A stretch of DNA of 64,000 bases from Kalaharituber pfeilii (GCA_015179045.1 WHUZ01000048.1:1-64000); one strand, 5' to 3'; counted from the stretch's first letter, positions 34,461 to 46,340 are shown. Notes: generated by a model not told the origin, from the letters alone. Translations and numbers: made by a program.

Positions 34461-34661
34461 TCTGTAGCAACATATGCAGAAAAGATGCGCAGGAATGCAT
34501 ATAGTATTGTTCACTTGTGTCTTGTGTTCAATGTACAGTATGTGCTCCTAACATCCACCTATTTATAGACATGAGCTGCTAGCAAATTGTGTGAGTATTA
34601 AGATTGCTCATTATCACAACACGTATCCACAACTCAGATTCCTCATCACACCTTATACCAT

Positions 34662-34700
34662 AATCTCGGTTCATAGTCTCGGTTCATAGTCTCGGTTCAT
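34662..34700. repeat. Three 13-bp tandem repeats
   Basis: Three consecutive copies of (A)RTCTCGGTTCAT, differing only at the first bases. Function unknown. Confidence 0.8.
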
Positions 34701-36610
34701 GTGCATTGCATAATCTTCAACAACATCCGTCAGTAGTCTTGGGGAGAAGTCCAACGTGCCATCTTGGCACTTGCCAAGCAAGCACGGGGGGGACGTAACA
34801 CAATCGAAAAACGCCGAATTAGGAAGCACGCGACCAACACCTACCGCGCAATGGCCCCGACCGGATTTCTGGAATACTGAATGATTACTACAGTCTCTTG
34901 AAACATGGCCGTGCTATCAATATACTCTGCGCGCCGGATTCAGAACTCTCCCGTAGTGTAGATTTATGACAATTATGCATTTGGCCTGGAACAAAAATAA
35001 ATTGCACGGAATTAAAAACTGAATGACAGCTCGGGCACGCGCATTCGTTACGCCTACAAGAAAACTAGATTTAAAGCCGCTACTGTACTAGTATAGTAAG
35101 CGCTGGTAGTAGCCTTATCCAACACACCGTTCGTCCATGTCTAAATGCTCGCTTGGCGCCGGCGCCGTCACCATCAACTTTACAATGCATTGCATCTGCC
35201 AGTTCTACACATGCAGGGATTCGCCTCCGTCACAATTAAATATTAAATATTCCCGTGAACATCGTCATGCATGCACGCGCAGGGATCCGCAGGCGTTCAG
35301 GCCTTTCAGGCCACCCAGTACAAGAGGAAGTAACGGATCCCTATTGCCGGGAACGGGCACTTGGAATTTTATTCATACATGCCGCTGGTCTTGATTCTAC
35401 TGATCTGATGGGGTACAAGAGACAACTATTCCCAACCTTTCTTCTGTGCAATCTCACTGTATCTACGGCGTGAGAGTAGTATGATGTAGTATATACTTGC
35501 ACACTTGACGGGAATCATTGGAGGATTAGGTACTCTTAAGCATACGTATCCAGCCAAGGTAGGGGTTGGGAACACCCTTCCGCCAGAATCATTGTGAATT
35601 GAGACGCGTCAGCGAGCTGATAACGCTGTATCGCTATATAGCGACATGCATAATCATCGCTGCAAACTGAACAGGCGGCCTAGGCCCATCAGGTGGCCTA
35701 GAGCGGCCCCATCCTAACACACGGCCAGCCTGGATAGTCAGGTTAGCCTCCGGCCTTTGTTTTGCCGCTCAAAGCCGGCCAGGCCATGCTTGAGGCTGGC
35801 CTGAGCGGCACAACGGACACACTCCTGGACTCCAGTTCTGAAAAGGATGTACTAAGGGAGAGCACGAGCTCCCACGGCCAGTGATGGTGGAGCAGAACAG
35901 AAAACTGAAATGGGGCATCAGAAATGGAGGAAGACCCGGATAACTCAGTATTCAGCCACATAGCAAGCGTATTCCTGTGACTTTTGTTATAGCGGACGAT
36001 ATCTGCCTGTATATAGACCGTGATATTTATCTCTTATATTCAGTGTCATAGAGTATCTCTTCACCCGTACCTACAGCCCGCGGAGTGTCAGAGAGCTCTG
36101 CAGGTTATCTTGTAACGTCACTGAGGCGCCGGAAACTGTAGACGCTCGCAGACGTAGTTGAAATCACCGTACTCAAGTAAAGCCCGTAATGTACTGCATT
36201 GCATACACTTAGCATCACTCGACTCTGTTTCAAATTACTGAATTCAGTGGTTCGGGGAAGGTGACGTCGGCTGGCAAGCTACATGCGGGGTTGCGTGCCT
36301 TAAAAAAGCAAAAAAGAACAAATGATACACCGAGACTGGTTACCAACTTTGCGGAACGTGAGGCTGCATTTGAGCTCCTAGTTGCGTCGCACGCGAATCA
36401 GGCGATCTGGCGGAGTGCAACCAACACAAGCGTCCGTATATAACAATTCAGAAACCCAAAGATATCTGTTCGAACAAACCCCATTCCCATCGTCAGCCAA
36501 CTCTGGTAACAAACAGGAAAAACAGAAAATATCAAGCAAACCTGTTTATCGTCCACACTTCTCTTAATCCCCCAACTCTTCCTCCAGGTCGATATTCCAT
36601 CAAATCGGGA
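34701..36610. other. Gene-poor stretch upstream of the RBR gene
   Basis: 35575-35830 contains GGGTTGGGAACACCC and several GGCCAGGCC/GGCCTAGGCC motifs like those of the hAT-like element at 23.2 kb, perhaps a decayed relative. 36270-36315 (GCTACATGCGGGGTTGCGTGCC then A-rich) resembles a degenerate family B tail. The immediate upstream of the ATG at 36611 is pyrimidine-rich (TCTTCCTCC). Confidence 0.4.
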
Positions 36611-39600
36611 ATGTCTGACAACATCGTTAACCCGACACCCTGCCGCTTCTTTCTCGCCGGGAGGTGCAACCGCGGGACGAACTGCAAATGGTCCCATGAC
36701 GTCAGCGTTAGTGGCAATACCGCAATCAACAGCCCCACCTCCAGAGCTACTCCGGGAGACTCTGCTCAACAATTTCAGCCGCCAAGCGGCCCGAAAGGAA
36801 AAGCGAAGTCGAAGGCGAAAGGCAAAGGCAAAGCTCCAGCCGTAGTAGCACCGGCTATTAGGGCAAACAGCGCCGGGACTGCCAGGCCGGGGCATGAGGA
36901 CACATCAACTCTTCTGGAGGGAGCGCGGACTAGTATTTTCGGTCCGGTAGGCTTTAAAGGACGACCACCGAGATATGCGCCGGCGAGCGGGAAGCCGTCC
37001 TCAAGTAGGCACTGCCTCGAGGAGGAGATGACATTAGAGGAGCTAGAGGCAGAATTTCGTAGCGAAGGAGCGTGGAACGTTGAGATCGAACCTGCTAAGA
37101 TGGCTGAGGTGAGTTACACAGTTACGAAGCTCTTCCCCTACCGCCCAGCAGTCTTTATAGTTGCCGGGTTAGGAATCCATAGCTGAGTTCACTAACGTGC
37201 TTACGAACCCGTAGAAAGAGCCGCCATTAGGACAAACCCAACCTAGCGGCCCGGCCTCTAGAAAGGATGACTCACCATTGATAGTGGAGAAAGTCCTGGG
37301 CGGCTCTATGTCCGTCCGATTTGGCCCCGGCCTTGAAATACTCTCCATCTCCCCAATCACTGTCTCCTCCTCCAGCATCATAATCGACAACATTCCCCTC
37401 GGGACCCCTTCTGAGGCTCTCCGTGCACTCGTCTACCCCTTTAAGCCAAACATCGCACCGCATGCAATTCGGGCCAACCCACGCGGGGGCTCCCTCCGCG
37501 TGATTGCTCACCTGGACGACACCGTGGCTGCCGACGAAGCTGTCAAAGCGCTCGAGGAGGCCGAGTTCCGAGGCCGCGCGTTGTCGGTAAGGGCGCTGAG
37601 ACCCACCAATGTGTCTCAGGACAACACCATAATTGAATGCAGCTGGTTCACAGCTAGCACCTCAGCCCAGCTGGGGTTCGCAAACCTCCGGGACGCAACC
37701 GAAGTGGTCAACATCTGTAGCTGCTCGGAGAAGAAAATCCGCGGGCGTCGGGTCAGGGCCATTGCTCAGGGAGACCATGCTGCTCGTCGCGGTGTCCATC
37801 CGGGCACTTACGGTGTGCTCCTAGTCAACCTTGACCCCCAGACAACGCAGGATGATATTTTTGGGCACTTTGAAAACCTTGTCTCGTTGGGTCTTCGATT
37901 GCCGACGTACTACATATCAGACTACGAGATCCTGCCGTATATCCGGCGGAAATTCGAGGTGCATCGCGAAGACAACTTGCGCATTGTCTCTGGGCCGTAC
38001 GATTCCAGGCGAAGGGCCATAATACATTATGCCTCCGCAAATGACGCGAGCGCAGTGTACGCCAAGGTGAAGGGGCAGAAGGACACTTTTTTTGAGAAGA
38101 TGAATATCGTCTATAGCTTGTCACACTCAGCGAGCTTTAATATACCTGCAGGCATTTGGAAAGCCGTCAAGGGGGAGGTACGCATGCTAGCTAGGGAGGA
38201 GGGGGAGAACGAGAACGAACTGGGCCCCATGGAAGGCAGTTCGGGTGCGAAGGGTAAGGGCAGGGAGCCTGACGAGGAGAATGCACCAGCGCAAGTGAAG
38301 ATTGTCGAGCGCGGGAGGCATGCGCCGGGAATTGTGCATGTTAATGGCAGCGGGCGGGCTGCTGTTGCGAGGGTGAAGGGAGCTATTCAAAGGTTACTGA
38401 CGGGGAAGGTGGTGTGCGGCGATGGCGGGAAGCCGATGTGGGACGCCGCGCTGCGGGGGCCGGAGGGAAGGAAGTTGGTGCAGGTGGTACACGAGATGGG
38501 CGTGCATATGCATATTGATTTCCGACACCGGACAGTGACGCTCTACGGGTCGCCAGAGCGGGTCGGCCGGGCGGAGGAGGCGGTGAAGGAGCAGTACAAT
38601 CTGCTGCTGACGATGCAGCATGAGCTGCCGCTGGAGGGCCCTCTGGGCCTGCTAGCGTTCCGAGGAGGAATCGCGGCGGTGCAGGAGCACCTCGGGGAGG
38701 AGATGGTGGCAATTAACTATGCACGCAAGAGGCTCATCGTGCGATGCAGTCCCGCCGACGTCAACCATGTCAGAATCCTTCTCTACCGCCCGCGGCCCAG
38801 GCGAGCCGAGGCAGCACCAAGCGGCCAGGAGGAGCCCTGCCCCGTCTGCATGGAGCCGGCCGAGCCGCCCGTCGTCAGAACTGGCTGCGGCCACACGTAC
38901 TGCAAGAGCTGCATCCGGGACTACATCAGAGCGAGCATCGACGGGCACAAATTCCCCATCGCCTGCTTCCACGCCTCTGGCGGCGCAGAATGCTCCGCGC
39001 CCATCTCCATCTCCACCATCCAAGAGCTTCTGCCCACATCAGACGCGGACCAGCTCTTCGAGGCCTCCTTTTCCAGCTACGTGCAGGCTCGCCCGCAGCA
39101 GTACTCGTACTGCCCGACGCCGGACTGCTCCACCGTATACCTCGTCACCCTTCTGGAGTCCGTATTCACATGCAGTCAGTGCTTCCTCGGCATATGCACC
39201 GCGTGCCAGCGCCCTGCGCACCACGGCCAGACGTGCACCCAACACAGAGCCGCCATCGATGGCAAGGAGGAGTTCGAGCACTGGAAGGCACATGCAGGTG
39301 TCAAGCGTTGCCCAAAATGCCACGTGGACATCGAGAAGAAGGATGGGTGCAACCACATGACTTGCAAGTGCGGCGCGCATCTATGCTGGAGCTGTATGCG
39401 CGAGTTCCCACGCGGAACCATTTACGCGCACATGCGGGACGAGTGTTTGGGCACGGGGATCCCTGGAGAAGCTCAGCCGGCCCGCGCAGACACGCCACCA
39501 CCGCCGCTCCCTCCGCCGCTGCCGCAGGGGCGGTTAGACCGGCCGATATTTTTCGACTTGGAGATCAACGCAGCTCGTGATCGTGATCATCATCGTGCCA

Positions 39601-40607
39601 TATTCAGAGCCTATATAGCGGCACACCAGAGGGAGCAAGAAGCAAGGATGGAGCAAGAAGCAAGGATGCAGCAATTCACGAGGATGCGAAGAGAGAGAGA
39701 GCAAGAATTAGAGAGAGAGCAAGAATTAGTCAGAGCGAATGCGGAGTTGCAGAGAGCACGCGAGCAGGGGGAGAGGGAACAAGAAGAAGCGGGAGCATGC
39801 ATGCAGAGGGAGATGGTGCAAGAGGTGAATGCGGTGCTCCACAGGATACAAGTGCGGATGGAGGGGGAGCAAGAATTAGCAAGAGCGAATGGAGAGATCG
39901 AGGGGGAGCAGGGCGAGGCGAGAGCGAATGGAGAGATCGAGGGGGAGCAGGACGAGGCGAGAGTGAATGCAGAGAGTGAGAGGGAGGAAGACGAGGCGAT
40001 CCTGAATACAGAGCTTGAGAGGGAGCAAGACGAGGGGAGAGTGAATGCAGAGCTTGAGAGGGAGCAGGACGAGGCGAGAGTGAACGCAGAGCTTGAGAGG
40101 GCGCGCTTGCAGGGGGAGAGGGAGCAAGAAGAAGCGAGAGCGAATGCAGAGATCGAGAGGGTGCGACTGGAGAGAGAGAGGGAGCAAGAGGAGGCGAGAG
40201 CGAATGCAGAGCTTGAGAGGGCGCGCTTGCAGAGGGAGAGGGAGCAAGAAGAAGCGCGAATGAACGAGGAAGTGGAAATTGCACAAATGAACGAGGAAGT
40301 GGAAATTGCACGAATGAACGAGGAAGTGGAAATTGCACGCCTTGCAAAGCTGCACAAGCAGCAGAGAGAGAACCAAGAAAGGATGTCGAGGATGCCTTTT
40401 TTTTATTTTTTTTATTTCATTACTCGCATGCCGCCCTATGGGCTATGGCGAGGGTTATCGAGGATGCCTTGTTACCAGGCGTATCAGAAGGCGATAGGGA
40501 AATTGGCGGCAAGGGAAAGCGCGGCAAGGGAAAGCACGATAAGGGAAAGGGCCCAGCACGAAGGTAGTAAGCAGGAAAAGCGGCAAAAGCATTGTATCGT
40601 GATGTGA
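36611..40607 (+). CDS. CCCH zinc-finger RBR-type E3 ubiquitin ligase
   Basis: Two exons, 36611-37108 and 37215-40607, joined across a 106-bp GT-AG intron; 1296 aa. Residues 11-29 form a CCCH finger (C-x7-C-x5-C-x3-H), likely RNA-binding. A basic Lys/Gly-rich linker and RRM- or KH-like segments follow (about 185-700; IIIDNIPLGTPSEALRALVY, YGVLLVNLDPQTTQDDIFGH). RING1 starts at C708 (CPVCMEPAEPP, CGHTYCKSC). The IBR is YCPTPDCSTVY...CSQCFLGICTACQ. RING2 starts at C865 (CPKCHVDIEKKDGCNHMTC). C878 in GCNHM matches the catalytic cysteine of RBR ligases, which take ubiquitin from E2 as a thioester. Residues about 975-1222 are an E/R/Q-rich coiled coil (EREQEEARANAELERARLQ-like repeats). Residues 1227-1250 derive from an in-frame retroposon insertion. 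GC content is higher than in the surroundings and the gene looks functional. Confidence 0.9.
40397..40457 (-). mobile_element. Tail family A insertion inside the RBR coding sequence
   Basis: T-rich run, ATTTCATTACTCGCATGCCG...GGGCTATGGCGAGGG: poly(A) and hairpin of family A on the minus strand. Perfect 11-bp target-site duplication TCGAGGATGCC (40386-40396 and 40458-40468). Element plus one duplication adds 72 bp, exactly 24 codons, with no stop in the sense frame. Confidence 0.95.
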
Positions 40608-41229
40608 TTTGAATCTGTGTTGCTGAGAAGGGAGCGTGAGGTTGTTGAGTTCTTGTCGTGTGGACAATGAGAATATTTTTGCTGTTTTGTTTTGTTTTGT
40701 TTTGTTTTCTTCATGACAAAATATGCCATAAAATGATGTTCCTGTTATCAATAAAAATACATATCATCAAGTTCCCAGCCGAACCGTGCAGTTCCAGTGT
40801 CGCAGAGGGGAGGGGGTGGCGTCGCGGGGATATACTCTAGAGTACTGTAGTGAAAAGAGCATTCAGTCGGGGTTGAAATGTACTAAAATTTGTACCTCGT
40901 TTAAATGGGGTCTTGGGCCTTAGCATATTAGTAAAAAACACCTTACATATTCACGACGTCCACACGTGTGCAATAGCAACGTCTGCAACGGTTACTTTGG
41001 ATGCAACAAAGTTTAATTCTGCCATAGATGCCATTTCGGGACTTTTCGTAAAGTGGTTCCACTCTGCTGCTGCGCTACTTGCATAAGTAAGTGCCGAGAA
41101 TTCCGGTCGGATCCGACTTGGCTTTTTTTCACTGCTAGCTCCAGTGCTTAATCTTTTCTCTGGAACTTATGGCATATGTCAGATTAGCAGTCGCATTGCT
41201 TTTGATTGCTATAAACCCGGTCTTGTGCA
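40608..41229. other. RBR 3' flank, no gene seen
   Basis: Starts with a TTTTG run (40685-40708: GTTTTGTTTTG units) then AT-rich sequence with AATAAAAATA at 40749, a plausible polyadenylation context for the RBR transcript. Nothing else supported. Confidence 0.45.
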
Positions 41230-41420
41230 AGCGATATCTGAAACAAGACAATTCACCGCCGCACACTGCGCCGAATCCGACGGACTGCTGCACACTGGGT
41301 TGGGGGACAGCAGGAGGCGGATTTGCGGGGGGGGAACCATGGGGGGAGTGTGGAGCGCAGAGCACGTGGTCTCTGAGTGCACCGAGCTGCCGAGACTCAA
41401 GCGGAAGAAGTAGAATGGGA
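41230..41420 (+). pseudogene. LINE ORF2 C-terminal fragment
   Basis: Frame reading RRRICGGGTMGGVWSAEHVVSECTELPRLKRKK matches the zinc-knuckle-like end of LINE ORF2 proteins (C-x2-G...AEHV-x2-EC). It is comparable to CRWCGEKEETTRHVLDECRVW in the LINE at 52.8-54.3 kb, but diverged. No family A tail follows directly, so it may belong to a different LINE subfamily. Confidence 0.45.
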
Positions 41421-41518
41421 AAGTGGCGGCCTAAAATTTGCTAGGAGATCGTAGCGGGGAAGGGGAGGCAGGATGGAGTCCAGTCAAGTACATGTAGTAG
41501 TTCGCTAGCATCGACTTG

Positions 41519-41588
41519 AGCCCTGCCATGGCGGACAGCTGCAAGCGGGGTTACGTGAAATAAACAAAAAAAAAAAAAAAAAAAAAAG
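41519..41588 (+). mobile_element. Tail-only family B insertion, 70 bp
   Basis: AGCCCTGCCATGGCGGACAG...CTGCAAGCGGGGTTACGTGA plus poly(A). Target-site duplication GCATCGACTTG (41508-41518 and 41589-41599). Confidence 0.92.
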
Positions 41589-41599
41589 GCATCGACTTG

Positions 41600-43468
41600 G
41601 GATAGCCGAGGGGCTGGGGGTACGTCGCGCGCACGTGTGTATGTAGGTAGACTTTGTTACAAGCAGACTCTCGATATATACTAGCATGTCCGACATAAGA
41701 ATATATTTGATACAAGAATCCCCCCCCCGCCAGTCACATAGACATCAGAATAAGGAATATCCTTACGTTTTCCGCTTTTTCACCATATACATTCTGATAC
41801 TGAGCAAAAGCTCAACAGCGCAAGAACCTGCGATAGCAATCAATTCCTCTACCCGGAAGAAGTAAGTTTGATAAGATCGAGGAAAGAATTTTAGCTTCCT
41901 ATGCGCAGATTTCTGATGCGGAGACGCCTCGCCACCATCTCGCATAACGCACCAAGCAGCCTTAGCGGCAGTCGTTTCGGCAACAATTTGTAAAAAGAGA
42001 AGCGTTGCATCGAAGTGCTGCAGTAGCTGAAAAGAATGCAAAGAAAAAAATTACCGATTTTTCTCTCCTCTTAGCACTTTTTCGGACTTCATTCTTTCCA
42101 GATTAATTCTTTGTTGGTGATATCATACGTCCTTGAGACATCTCGTTTATATTCCGCACCTTTGCCTATACATCTTTGAGCATTTCCTGTATTTAGTTCT
42201 ATATAAGTATATATTTAATATAAGAATATAGCCCCCGCCGCCCGATGAGATTCTTATATCGAGAGTGTGCGGTAAATACTTAGTTTCTAACCTGACCCAG
42301 GTATATGGGTCCGTGACATAAACTGGTAGCATATATGCGAATTTGTGAACCCCCCCCCAAAAAAAAAAAAAAAAAAAAAAAGTCATTAATCCGCAAAGGT
42401 TTCATTCCTGCTTCTTGCCGCAGCTCTCAAGCTTATCCCGCCTTCACTCAGGACATCGCTGCCTCCATCTTACGTTCCTGCTTACCAGATTCCATCTTCC
42501 TCAATGTACCATCCCATTGCTCTTCTGCTCGCGTCAAGCGCCACTGCATTTAGACACGCCTCCTACCTATATTTTATACTCACCAACAATGGTTGCCATA
42601 GGCTTGTATGCGGGGTTGTCTGAATTAAAAAAAAAAGGTTGACTATCCTGGCTGAAGCCGCTCCACACGCGGCAATGTGACCTGCGATCCGTCATTGCCT
42701 ATGCAAATGTGATTCCCCGCGATGACGCGCCAAGATTGGGCTAGGGTCTATATACTCGCCGGTTCATAAAGTACTAGTATTGGAACGGGTGACTAATTAC
42801 GCGCCAGTCAGCCGTTCAAATACTTTTTGGACCAGCAGGTAGGTGCAAGGCAAGTAGACACTGCTGAGCTGCTCAAGGCGGCGTTATCGTAATGTCTCCA
42901 CCCCAACTCGCAATTGCCCTCTCTGTTGGGGACCCATAGTCCTCCGTAACTGCGTGTGAGTATTGTTCATCACAAGAAGAATCAAAGATAAGAGGGCGTT
43001 GTTAGCGCTATCAATAAGCGGCATTACAAGGCCAGGTTCTATCATAGCCTGATCGGCGCTTATAATTATTAGTTGCCGTTGCTTTGCATAAATCAATCAG
43101 CCGCGTTCACGTAAGGCCCCCAGATTTTCATGCGGGTGTGATAGCAATCAGCCAATAGATTTCCGGTTCTCAAATTTCATTGCCCCGCTTCTGTTCTAAG
43201 GGCACTGAAATTCTGCGGCCCAGTAACACTACTTTCTCCACACCCAGATACTGTGAGCCAAAGATGGGATACGGGGTATCCATGTTGTGCGTCCCCACTA
43301 ATGATCCACAAGCGGGAGAATTGTGAAAAAGGAAAAGAGCAAGATGAGGTGATTAAATAAGGGCATTACTCAGCCCTGTACGTAGACAAAACAGCAAACG
43401 CCTGGCTATCTTTTCCCTACTACTGCAGTTTGATTATTTAGCTCTGCAACCCAAGTCAGAACCGTGCA
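41600..43468. other. Stretch without a supported gene
   Basis: Contains a C-run then A-run (42349-42381: 10 C and 25 A) and a short degenerate family B tail at about 42590-42641 (GTTGCCATAGGCTTGTATGCGGGGTTG then poly(A)). ORFs 41763-42041 and 42147-42386 lack recognisable domains. Confidence 0.4.
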
Positions 43469-44169
43469 ATGTCAAGCGTGAGTATTCCAATCAGCATAAC
43501 TGGATGTTCTAGTGGAGCTGACTTCTCTGTTTGCAAGATTCAACCGTTGCCTGACGGTCGATATGACATATATAGCAGCGTCAGGCCAAGTGGCCGAGCT
43601 TTATATCTTCATGCCTTTGTTCCAGGCACACCAATCCACTATAATGACGTCGGCATAAGCGTTGTCAGTAAAACAATCTGGGTGCTTTCCTACCAGCCCT
43701 CGAGGGGAGCTTACTGGATCTGGGAAGAAGGCAAAGAAAAAGTCCTGGATGTGTTCCAATGCATTCGTGGAGCGGTTGTCTCACATCCGCACCATGGTGG
43801 AGAAAATCAACTTTGGGCAATTCGAAGACACTTTCAACCAAGTGGAGGGTTTGTTTCTTTTCCAACACCGATTTAGTTGGCTGAACATGACATTGACTTG
43901 GAGCTAGTGGCTGGACATTGACACCCCTCTCTGATCCACATCTGGCACTCACCTTGAGAAAAGATGCTCGAAATAAACTCATAAATCCAGCCATAGTGGA
44001 ACCCGTCCCACCAAATAGTGCCCCTGAAGGGCGCCATTTGTGGATTTTCACCCCGACGGAAACACCAGGGACAGTTGGATTCGGTACCAAGAGTGGTGGA
44101 AAGGCATTCGTGCTTAACACGGAAACATTGGATGGTATGGCCACGCGGATGGAGAAACTCCCCGAATAA
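43469..44169 (+). pseudogene. Ricin-B-type beta-trefoil lectin-like protein, broken
   Basis: The first part (43469-43876, 135 codons) reads like beta-trefoil units: LPDGRYDIYSSVRPSGRALY, AYWIWEEGKEKVLDVFQCIRGAVV, then HHGGENQLWAI with the Q-x-W motif of ricin-B-type carbohydrate-binding repeats. A stop at 43874-43876 interrupts it. A second frame (43918-44169) continues in the same style (EGRHLWIFTPTETPGTVGFG, KAFVLNTETLDG) to a stop at 44167. I infer one lectin-like gene split by a frameshift near 43870-43920, or a missed intron. Fungal lectins of this fold bind sugars and are often cytoplasmic or defensive; no such role is shown here. Confidence 0.55.
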
Positions 44170-44471
44170 TAGCGTCTTCATCTGGCATTCTTTGAAAATG
44201 TGCGTGGGACGTTTACAGCACGCATATGACGGTGCAGAACGAGTGGAGGTGATACAAAATCAAAGCGAAGGTTGATATTAGTAGTTCTTATAAGACAATA
44301 AAGGGCGTAGTTGTGAGAGCCTACCAACAAGTAGCATTCAAGTGCAAAGTAGTATTACAAAGATAGAATGCAGGCTTATACTAGAATCTATTTAGCATAC
44401 GTCGGCATGGGATCGACAAATGCAGTTGCTACGAATATGTCCAGCTGTGAATGATCGCTTGCAATAAACTA

Positions 44472-45060
44472 CTGTATACGATGGTGAAGCGGACCATGAC
44501 GCAGAAGCGGATTACCAAATTTTGCAGAATAAAAAATTTAGATTTAATTCCCCCATGGTCTTAATGCTTTTCATATTGCTACTTTCTCCACTTGTTCTAG
44601 ATACTTCGATAGTGCGAGAGTGGGGTATTGGAGTTGGTAAGGTATGTGTGGGGTAGTGGTCTGTGCGCTGGGGTGAGTGGGGGCCAGTCACTCAACTAAC
44701 ACTCACCTCTAGTTCCAGATGCGCAACTCTTGCTAAAGTTTTCAGAAAATACTCTAAGTATTCTAGGGCATTGTCTGCACATAGTTGATCATCTACTGGG
44801 CTGGAAATTGGAAAGGAAGATATTCTGAGTATCACTATGGTCAGAATTACTACTTGATCGATAGCCTACCCACTGACCCCAGCACACAAACCACTACCTG
44901 ACACATACCTTACCAACTCCAATACCCCACTCTCGCACTATCGAAGTATCTAGAACAAGTGGAGAAAGTAGCAATATGAAAACATTAAGACTATAGGGGA
45001 AAAATAAATTTAGTTTTTTATTTCGCAAAATTTAGTGATCCGCTTCACCGTCGCATACAG
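44472..45060. mobile_element. Foldback/MITE-like element, 589 bp, TA flanks
   Basis: Arms of about 190-230 bp (44472 to about 44700 and about 44875-45060) are imperfect reverse complements, for example TACTTTCTCCACTTGTTCTA and the complementary TAGAACAAGTGGAGAAAGTA. Ends are CTGTATACGATGGTGAAGCGGA and CTGTATGCGACGGTGAAGCGGA reading inward; TA lies on both sides, as for Tc1/mariner-type insertions. No ORF. Confidence 0.8.
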
Positions 45061-45104
45061 TAAGTGTGCGGAAGGTCAACCGTGTACTTAATGTAGTGAG
45101 AGCC

Positions 45105-45404
45105 GCGACCACACACCTACTGGAGGAGTGCAGGGTATGGAAGAAGAGATGGCCTGGGGGTATGGCAGCTATCCGGCAGCCCCGAAAACCAAGAGAAGGA
45201 GAGGGAGATCAACTCCAGAGTCTGATGGAGATGTTGGGGAGGACGGAGGGAGGATGCAGTGGTAGCTTTTATCTTAGTCATATTTCTTATTTCCTTTTCC
45301 TTTTCCCTACACCTCTATATCTCATCCATGTACTTATCCCAATACCTCGCCATAGCCTGACAGGCGGCAAGCGAGTAATGATATAAAAAAAAAAAAAAAA
45401 AAAA
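45105..45404 (+). mobile_element. 5'-truncated LINE copy, 300 bp
   Basis: Target-site duplication GTAGTGAGARCC (45093-45104 and 45405-45416). The first bases encode TTHLLEECRVWKKRWPGG, the end of the LINE ORF2 zinc-knuckle region. A 3' UTR, a hairpin (CTCGCCATAGCCTGACAGGC...GCGAG) and poly(A) follow. The inner stem GCCT/AGGC is a compensated variant. Confidence 0.9.
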
Positions 45405-45522
45405 GTAGTGAGAACCGGTGTCTTATGGCCTTCCAGCGCTTAGTGGAGTCTGTCATTCAGCTGTAACCTCGCAACATGGTACTCAGGCCGTGTACCCAAC
45501 GCGCTCAACTCTAACGTTCAGT

Positions 45523-45577
45523 TTTTTTTTTTTTTTTATATCATTAATCGCTTGCCGCCCTGTGGGCTATGGCGATG
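45523..45577 (-). mobile_element. Tail-only family A insertion, 55 bp
   Basis: Perfect 12-bp target-site duplication CTAACGTTCAGT (45511-45522 and 45578-45589) around poly(T), ATATCATTAATCGCTTGCCG...GGCGATG. The outer hairpin pair is A-U rather than C-G. Confidence 0.93.
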
Positions 45578-45639
45578 CTAACGTTCAGTCTTTCTTAGGA
45601 GCACTGCAAAGTTTTTTCATGCCTTTAAACACTGTTCAC

Positions 45640-46340
45640 TGAAAACAACGGTTCGAAATAACCAATAGGTTCAGAAAAGTCTACCCATGGAATTTGGCCT
45701 TGGTGGGACAGATTACGGCTAACATGGTTGAAAGGAGATTACGGAGCTATATGAGAGCATTTTCTAAAAAGAATCCACAAAAGCATGGGTGCTTCCCCCC
45801 TAGCGAGCAGTGCCACAAGTGGTGAAGATAACCATTTCAGCACTCGTGAAAAGGGAATGAGTCAACGCAGTGCACTATATTATAAACTTTAGAACCTAGA
45901 ACAACCTTGGGTGAGGAGCTCCTGTAAATAGATATATACTAGGTCACAGCAGGCATTCGAGCTTTAGTTTATATGAAACAATTTCTTATAAGGAACCTGC
46001 GGTGGAAGGTAACCACACCAGGACATAGCTCAAGAGAGGTACCTTCTTGTAGAAAAAATCAATAATTATGTAGCAATGTAATTTCGCGTATAGAATGAAG
46101 AGAACAAGAATCCCAAATGTAGAATGGAGCATCAGTAAGTGAAAATTGTAAGATAGCGCAGATTTGCCTTCAATCCATAAAACATATGTGGAGGTAACAA
46201 CAGTAACAGCACAAATAAAACAAGAAAGTAATAATCCACACAGTGGGTGGTGGCAACTCGGGCGTACGTACGCCTAAAGGCATCAGATATAGACCAGACA
46301 TTCGCGGACACCACTACAGACCACATATATAATATCTTCT
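45640..46340. other. No supported gene
   Basis: AT-rich, with stops in all frames. No tail-family insertions seen. Confidence 0.4.

Noticed and set aside
34662..34700. Short direct repeats as a CRISPR array
   Set aside because: Three contiguous 13-bp units without spacers; a eukaryotic minisatellite.
39611..40357. 248-codon minus-strand Ser/Leu-rich ORF
   Set aside because: Antisense shadow of the Glu/Arg-rich coiled coil of the RBR protein.
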